A stretch of DNA of 64,000 bases, from the NCBI RefSeq assembly GCF_016741815.1, contig NZ_JAERRJ010000015.1:1-64000 (forward strand), written 5' to 3'. How positions within the stretch are numbered: the first letter of the stretch is position 1; each line of letters opens with the position of its first letter. Below, piece after piece: positions 59,767-64,000 of this stretch. Both the position numbers and the translations under genes were made by a program. The notes below the pieces were generated by a model. It did no database searches. It had not been told where the DNA came from and saw only the letters and a list, made by a program, of their open reading frames with translations. The stretch comes from Nocardia acididurans. Its GTDB lineage: Bacteria; Actinomycetota; Actinomycetes; Mycobacteriales; Mycobacteriaceae.

Positions 59767-61059
59767 ATGCAGTACTTGGATTCGGGGATCGAAGCCACTG
59801 ATGTCGTCATCGTCGGATCGGGCTTCGGTGGTCTCGCCGCCGCCAAGCAGTTGAACAAGTCCGGTGTCCGTTATGTCCTGATCTCGAGCACGCCCGAGCA
59901 CCTGTTCCAGCCGCTGCTGTATCAGGTAGCGACGGGTGTGCTGGCCTCGGAGGAGATCGCTCCGCCGATCAAGAACATCATCCGCCACCACAAGCACGGT
60001 GAGGCGCGCGAGGGCAAGGTCGTCGCCATCGACGCCGACAATGCCGTACTCACCTACGAGAATGCCCAGGGGCAGCACCGGATTCGGTACGGCAAGCTCA
60101 TCGCCGCCACCGGCGCCAGCCAGTCCTATTTCGGCCGTGACGATTTCGCGGACAAGACCTACTCGCTCAAGACCATCGACGATGCCAAGCGCCTGCGCGC
60201 GCAGATCGAGCGCGTCTTCGAGAAGGCGCGCACGGCCGATCTCGAAACCCGGTATCGCCTGCTGAGTTTCGTCGTGGTGGGCGCGGGCGCGACCGGTGTC
60301 GAGGTGGCCGGTCAGCTCAAGGAGCTGTCCAAGCGCTTCTACCACCAGGAGATCTCGGTGACCCTGGTCGAGGGTGCGGGCGCGGTGCTGCCGCCCTTCG
60401 GCGGATCGCTGTCGGAATACGCGAAGGACTCGCTCAGCCGCAGCGGCGTCGAGGTGCTGCTGGACACCTTCGTCACCGATATCCAGGTCGGCAAGGTCAC
60501 CGTCAAGAGCAAGGACGGCGTCGAGCGCGGTATCGCCGCCGAGACCGTGGTGTGGTCGGCGGGCGTGCAGGCGGGCGGCTTCGCCCAGATCCTGGCCGAG
60601 GCCACCGGCTGCGAAACCGACCGCGCCGGTCGACTGTTGATCAATCAGGACTGCACCGTCGGCGGCCACGCCGACATCTTCGCCATCGGTGACATGACCT
60701 CGCTCAACGGCTACCCCGGCCAGTCGCCGGTCGCCATGCAGGAGGGCCGCTTCGTCGCCGACATCATTCGCGGCAAGCGCCCGGCCGGCAGCGCGTTCGA
60801 GTACTGGGACAAGGGCAGCATGGCGGTGATCAGCCGCTTCAGCGCCGTCACCCGGGTCAACGACAGCATCAAGTTCACCGGCACCATCGCCTGGTTCGCC
60901 TGGCTGGCCGTCCACCTGTTCTACCTGGTGGGCTTCCGCAACCGCTTCGCCGCGGTGTTCTCCTGGCTGGTGGCCTTCATCGGCCACGGCCGCCCCGGCT
61001 TCGACGAGGTCGAGAAGACCAGCGCGCCAACCTCTTACGAGCAGCCGCGCGCGGCCTGA
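59767..61059 (+). CDS. ndh: Type II NADH dehydrogenase (NDH-2)
   Basis: 430 residues; AGAAGGGAG precedes the ATG. FAD-binding VVIVGSGFGGLAAAKQL (about 14-30), the NADH-binding LLSFVVVGAGATGVEVAG, and AIGDMTSL for the second FAD contact are present. The quinone-site motif reads SPVAMQEGRFVA (AQxAxQ type). A hydrophobic C-terminal segment (IAWFAWLAVHLFYLVGFRNR) anchors it to the membrane. It oxidises NADH to the quinone pool without proton pumping. Divergent from the LysR gene; a 36-bp palindrome ends the unit. Confidence 0.95.
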   Translation: MQYLDSGIEATDVVIVGSGFGGLAAAKQLNKSGVRYVLISSTPEHLFQPLLYQVATGVLASEEIAPPIKNIIRHHKHGEAREGKVVAIDADNAVLTYENAQGQHRIRYGKLIAATGASQSYFGRDDFADKTYSLKTIDDAKRLRAQIERVFEKARTADLETRYRLLSFVVVGAGATGVEVAGQLKELSKRFYHQEISVTLVEGAGAVLPPFGGSLSEYAKDSLSRSGVEVLLDTFVTDIQVGKVTVKSKDGVERGIAAETVVWSAGVQAGGFAQILAEATGCETDRAGRLLINQDCTVGGHADIFAIGDMTSLNGYPGQSPVAMQEGRFVADIIRGKRPAGSAFEYWDKGSMAVISRFSAVTRVNDSIKFTGTIAWFAWLAVHLFYLVGFRNRFAAVFSWLVAFIGHGRPGFDEVEKTSAPTSYEQPRAA

Positions 61060-61070
61060 GGTCGCCGTCA

Positions 61071-61106
61071 CGAAGGGCCGTCCGGCAGCTGCCGGACGGC
61101 CCTTCG
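61071..61106 (+). terminator. 36-bp perfect palindrome after ndh
   Basis: The left half starts CGAAGGGCCGTCC and the right half is its exact complement, with no spacer; one more flanking pair extends it. It lies 11 bases after the ndh stop and can form a long hairpin. The padR promoter starts directly behind it. Confidence 0.85.
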
Positions 61107-61125
61107 TCATTGCTAACCTGCGACT

Positions 61126-61755
61126 ATGGCTGTTCCCACCACCCGATTGCTGGTACTGGCGATAGTGCGCATGCTGCAACCCGTGCACGGCTACGACGTC
61201 CGGCGCGAGCTGCTGTCCTGGCATGCGGAGGACTGGGCGAATGTGAAACCCGGATCGGTGTACGGCGCGTTGAAGACGCTGCACCGGGACGGGCTCATCT
61301 CGGTCGACGGGGTGGGGGCGGACGGAGCGCGGCCGGAGCGCACCACCTACCGGCTGACCGCGGAGGGGGAGAAGGAATTCGGCGAGATGATGCGCGATGC
61401 GCTGTTCGCCGCCGACCAGCCCAAGTATCCGTATTTCACGACGGTGGCGCTGTTTCCGTCCATGCCGCGCGACGATGTGATGGCCGGGCTGCGCAGTCGC
61501 ATCCTGAAGTTCGAGGCCGAGCTGCTGCGGATCGAGCGGGAGGTGGCGCGGATCCTCGCGGGCAGTGGGGATCCGACCGAGATCGAGCCGCATCATGTGG
61601 CCGATGCGATGGAGCTGGCCGCCGACCATGTGCGGGCGGACCTGAACTGGTCGCGGAAAACCTTGCGGCGCATCGAATCCGGGGAGCTCGATGTGTGGAG
61701 CGCGCATGCGAGCGGGTTGTGGCCGCGGGCGGTGCGGCCGGGTGGGTCCATATGA
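61126..61755 (+). CDS. PadR-family regulator
   Basis: 209 residues. N-terminal winged helix: TRLLVLAIVRMLQPVHGYDV, then VKPGSVYGALKTLHRDGLI (the PadR recognition region). The C-terminal helical domain is of the longer PadR-s2/Vir type (PYFTTVALFPSMPRDDVMAG). TAACCT at 61114-61119 ends 6 bases before the ATG, so it is leaderless. It precedes a DrrAB-like exporter, which it probably represses; inverted repeats lie in the gap between. Confidence 0.9.
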   Translation: MAVPTTRLLVLAIVRMLQPVHGYDVRRELLSWHAEDWANVKPGSVYGALKTLHRDGLISVDGVGADGARPERTTYRLTAEGEKEFGEMMRDALFAADQPKYPYFTTVALFPSMPRDDVMAGLRSRILKFEAELLRIEREVARILAGSGDPTEIEPHHVADAMELAADHVRADLNWSRKTLRRIESGELDVWSAHASGLWPRAVRPGGSI

Positions 61756-61765
61756 TCCAGCCTGA

Positions 61766-61793
61766 TTGATCAAATCTAAATATTCAAGCTTGA
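61766..61793. promoter_or_regulatory. Paired palindromes, candidate PadR operator
   Basis: TTGATCAA (61766-61773) and TCAAGCTTGA (61784-61793) are both perfect palindromes, ten bases apart in an AT-rich stretch. The second overlaps the -35 box TTGATT (61790-61795) of the ABC exporter promoter. Confidence 0.55.
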
Positions 61794-61818
61794 TTATCTG
61801 GTCGATGGTTCCTACCGT
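61790..61818 (+). promoter_or_regulatory. Promoter of the ABC exporter operon
   Basis: TTGATT (61790-61795), 17-base spacer, TACCGT (61813-61818), ending 7 bases before the GTG at 61826. The predicted transcript is leaderless. Confidence 0.6.
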
Positions 61819-61825
61819 GTGAGGG

Positions 61826-62848
61826 GTGGAAACCACTGCTCCTGTTCGTGGCGACTCCACCGACCCGGTCATCCGAGTTCGTGGACTGGCCCGCACCTTC
61901 ACCACCAGAACCGGTGCCGTACAAGCGGTTACCGGAATCGACTTCGACGTCCACCACGGGGAGATCATCGGACTCCTCGGCCCCAACGGCGCGGGGAAGA
62001 CCACCACCCTGCGCATGATCGCCACCCTGCTCCAGCCCAGCGCCGGGGAGGCCACCATCGTGGGCGCGGACCTGCGCGGTGAATCTCGCACCGTGCGCGC
62101 CCGCATCGGATACGTCCCGCAGGGTGGCTCCACCAACGAGACCGAGTTGGTGGAAGACGAATTGATCCTGCAGGCAAGGCTTTTCGGCGTTACCAAAGCC
62201 GAGGCGAAACAGGCCGTCGCCGAACTGGCCAAGGCCCTCGAGTTCGACGGGCTGGAGCGTCGCAAGTGCGGGGAACTGTCCGGCGGGCAGCGTCGCCGCG
62301 TGGATATCGCGCTCGGGCTCATCCATCGGCCGACGCTCGTCTACCTGGACGAACCCACCACCGGATTGGATCCGCAGAGCCGGGCCAACCTGTGGGAGCA
62401 CATCCGCCGGCTGCGGGATGGGGGCACGACGGTCGTGCTCACCACCCACTACCTGGAGGAGGCCGACGCGCTCTGCGACCGGATCCTGGTCATGGATCAC
62501 GGCGGTATCGTGGCCCAGGGGACACCGGACGACCTCAAGCGGCGTATCTCCGGTGACGTGATCAGCCTCGAACTCGACAGCGCCCAAGCCGATCTCGCGT
62601 TGGAGGTGGCGGCGCGGACCGTGCCGGTACGCAGCGGGCTGCACGCCGACGGGCACGAGAACGGCCATGCCGGAAAGGCTCTCGTGCACCTGACCGTGGA
62701 TCACGGTGACGCGGCGGTGGTTCCGCTGCTGCGCGCCCTCGGCGACCACGGGGTGACCCCGGGCGCGCTCACCGTCAAACGGCCCAGCCTCGACGACGTC
62801 TTCCTCACGCTCACCGGCCGCTCACTCCGGGAAGGAGACCGCTCATGA
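61826..62848 (+). CDS. DrrA-like ABC exporter ATP-binding protein
   Basis: 340 residues. Walker A LLGPNGAGKTTTLRM, signature LSGGQRRRVDIALGL, Walker B LVYLDEPTTGLDPQ and the switch region LTTHYLEEADAL are complete. The C-terminal extension after about residue 230 is the DrrA-type dimer region. Drug or lipid export with the next gene is likely. Its stop overlaps the permease start (ATGA). The upstream PadR gene is the probable repressor. Confidence 0.94.
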   Translation: METTAPVRGDSTDPVIRVRGLARTFTTRTGAVQAVTGIDFDVHHGEIIGLLGPNGAGKTTTLRMIATLLQPSAGEATIVGADLRGESRTVRARIGYVPQGGSTNETELVEDELILQARLFGVTKAEAKQAVAELAKALEFDGLERRKCGELSGGQRRRVDIALGLIHRPTLVYLDEPTTGLDPQSRANLWEHIRRLRDGGTTVVLTTHYLEEADALCDRILVMDHGGIVAQGTPDDLKRRISGDVISLELDSAQADLALEVAARTVPVRSGLHADGHENGHAGKALVHLTVDHGDAAVVPLLRALGDHGVTPGALTVKRPSLDDVFLTLTGRSLREGDRS

Positions 62849-63606
62849 CATTCCTGCGCGACACCGGACTGATCTTCTGGTCGCAACTGCGCGCCAACCT
62901 GCGCAACCCCACCTGGGTGATCATCGGGCTGGCCCAGCCCATCCTGTACCTGGTGCTGTTCGGGCCGCTGGTGAAGGGCATCGCTCCTTCGCTGGGCGCG
63001 GACGCCGATCCCTGGAAGATCCTCACCCCGGCCCTGGTCATCCAAATCGCCCTGTTCGGTTCGGCTTTCGCCGGATTCGGCATCGTCTTCGAACTCCGGG
63101 CCGGGGTGATCGAACGGCAGCGGGTGACGCCCGCCTCGCGCGGGGCACTGCTGCTGGGCCGAGTACTCAAGGACATGGCCGTGCTGATCGCACAGGCGCT
63201 GCTCCTGATCGCCGTGGCCGCCGCCGCATTCGGACTGCGACCGAACCTGGCGGGCACCCTGCTGTCGATAGTGCTCATCGCGGTCATGGCCGCCGGGCTG
63301 GCCTCGGCGTCCTATGCCCTGGGCCTGTGGGCGAAACAGGAATCCGTGCTGGCCTCGGTGCTCAACTCGGTGACCGTGCCGGTGATGCTGCTGTCGGGCA
63401 TCCTGCTGCCCATGACCCTGGGTCCGGCCTGGCTACAGCACATCGCCGAGGCGAACCCCTTCTCGCACACCGTGGATGCCGCCCGCGCTCTGTTCCGCGG
63501 CGACCTCACCACCTCCGACGTCTACGTGGGCAGCGCGGTCACCCTGGCCGTGGCGCTGGCCCTCATGGTGATCGGCGCCCGCAGCTTCGCCCGCGAGAAC
63601 GCCTAG
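62845..63606 (+). CDS. DrrB-like ABC-2 exporter permease
   Basis: 253 residues with six transmembrane helices, for example PTWVIIGLAQPILYLVLFGP, LVIQIALFGSAFAGFGIVFE and LLSIVLIAVMAAGLASASYA. The ABC-2 signature SGILLPMTLGPAWLQHIAEA, NPFSHTVDAARALFRGD is near the end. It overlaps the ATPase gene by 4 bases. Together they form a daunorubicin-resistance-type exporter; the cargo is unknown. Confidence 0.93.
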   Translation: MTFLRDTGLIFWSQLRANLRNPTWVIIGLAQPILYLVLFGPLVKGIAPSLGADADPWKILTPALVIQIALFGSAFAGFGIVFELRAGVIERQRVTPASRGALLLGRVLKDMAVLIAQALLLIAVAAAAFGLRPNLAGTLLSIVLIAVMAAGLASASYALGLWAKQESVLASVLNSVTVPVMLLSGILLPMTLGPAWLQHIAEANPFSHTVDAARALFRGDLTTSDVYVGSAVTLAVALALMVIGARSFARENA

Positions 63607-63695
63607 GGCCGCACACGAGTGTGCTCGAGGTGACTTGCCGACCGCTGGGTGATCCGGCGCGGCTGTACTTCCACCTCTGGGCGAAAAGTCCTTGA

Positions 63696-63713
63696 CCTCG
63701 AGTTCTGTTGAGG
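63696..63713. promoter_or_regulatory. SoxR-like (MerR-type) operator before the SDR gene
   Basis: CCTCGAGTTCTGTTGAGG matches the SoxR box CCTCAAGTTAACTTGAGG at 14 of 18 positions, with both outer arms intact. It sits between a -35-like TTGACC (63692-63697) and a -10-like GACGCT (63717-63722), 19 bases apart. Such an over-long spacer is a hallmark of MerR-type activated promoters. Confidence 0.65.
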
Positions 63714-63728
63714 TTGGACGCTGGCGGT

Positions 63729-64000
63729 ATGGCAGAGAACAAGAGAGCCCTCGTCACCGGAGCGTCGGCGGGGTTCGGTCGTGCGGTCACCCGTGAGCTG
63801 GCGGCCCGGGGCTGGGAGTTGATCATCACCGCGCGTGGGGTGGATCGGCTCGCGAAGGTGCAGGCCGAGACCGGGACGTACGCGGTGGCCGGGGATATCG
63901 CGGACCCGGCCCACCGCGCCGTTCTGCGTGATGTGGTCGGCGACGAGCGGTTGGACCTGGTGATCAACAATGCCGGCGCTCTCGGGCCCAGTCCGCTCCC
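63729..64000 (+). CDS. SDR-family protein, N-terminal part (3' cut by window edge)
   Basis: Incomplete; the first 90 residues are visible. MAENKRALVTGASAGFGRAV carries the nucleotide motif TGASAGFG, and VINNAG (about 78-83) is the structural NNAG motif. The catalytic YxxxK lies beyond the window. The ATG starts 6 bases after the -10-like box, so the transcript should be leaderless. The SoxR-like box suggests induction by redox-active compounds. Confidence 0.85.
   Translation, partial: MAENKRALVTGASAGFGRAVTRELAARGWELIITARGVDRLAKVQAETGTYAVAGDIADPAHRAVLRDVVGDERLDLVINNAGALGPSPL

Noticed and set aside
61070..61107. 36-bp palindrome as an attachment or recombination site
   Set aside because: It lies directly behind ndh, has terminator-like form, and there is no integrase gene nearby.
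59746..62322. 858-codon open frame on the minus strand
   Set aside because: Antisense to ndh, padR and the ABC ATPase; no domain pattern.
1..64000. tRNA, rRNA, insertion sequences, prophage genes
   Set aside because: Looked for cloverleaf ends, transposase motifs and phage structural genes; none was recognised by eye, though a covariance or profile search could still find a divergent one.

Overview
The window is high-GC actinobacterial DNA, most likely from Nocardia or a close mycolic-acid relative. The main argument is gene order. ctaD, serB, an ABC ATPase, a NUDIX protein, an EchA17-like crotonase, a methyltransferase, a THUMP-like protein, a PQQ-propeller lipoprotein, a hexapeptide acyltransferase, a GT4 glycosyltransferase, a GH57 enzyme, a methyltransferase and fixA-fixB appear in the order known from the M. 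tuberculosis Rv3043c-Rv3028c block. That block includes the genes for methylglucose lipopolysaccharide (MGLP). Accessory genes interrupt it at several points. Many genes also have a TANNNT-like -10 box 6-8 bases before the start codon, which predicts leaderless mRNAs, as is common in this group.

Layout. 1-410: the ctaD tail and a strong terminator. 505-7277: an accessory type VII secretion (ESX/WXG-like) and Rhs polymorphic-toxin module: an SseB-like protein, a WXG-like helical partner, a 1775-residue Rhs protein and a candidate immunity protein. 7467-17436: serB, an SDR, a chagasin-type lipoprotein, a PTH2-like protein, an ABC ATPase, a lipoprotein, NUDIX, crotonase and two methyltransferase-fold proteins. 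17504-23164: a cluster of small regulator/enzyme pairs (two TetR, two MarR) with recognisable operators. 23165-25447: Rv3035- and Rv3034c-like genes. 25501-31438: a TerD-vWA fusion, a DUF1697 protein, a NACHT-like membrane ATPase carrying an in-frame minisatellite, and a beta-lactamase-fold esterase behind a KstR-type operator. 31505-37078: the translationally coupled GT4-GH57-methyltransferase set, divergent from fixA-fixB. 37103-41029: small genes, a WhiJ-like XRE/DUF397 pair, MerR and Hsp20 sharing a region with a CIRCE element, and a very small acidic ORF behind two hairpins. 41244-43313: an M13 metallopeptidase lipoprotein. 43314-48528: an accessory patch with gene remnants and an unrecognised two-gene set of Gly/Ala-rich hydrophobic proteins (44814-47259). 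48529-49199: an ArsR-VOC operon. 49771-55260: a single-chain, eukaryote-like acyl-CoA carboxylase. 55319-64000: antiporter, phosphotransferase, DUF1707 protein, LysR/NDH-2 pair, PadR with a DrrAB-like ABC exporter, and the start of an SDR gene behind a SoxR-like box.

The best candidates for something undescribed are the Rhs/T7SS module, the two-gene hydrophobic set at 44.8-47.3 kb, the repeat-bearing NACHT-like ATPase and the 43-residue acidic Cys/Tyr-rich ORF. No tRNA, rRNA, CRISPR array, insertion sequence or prophage was recognised. All family assignments come from reading motifs and from memory of the families; no database search was run.
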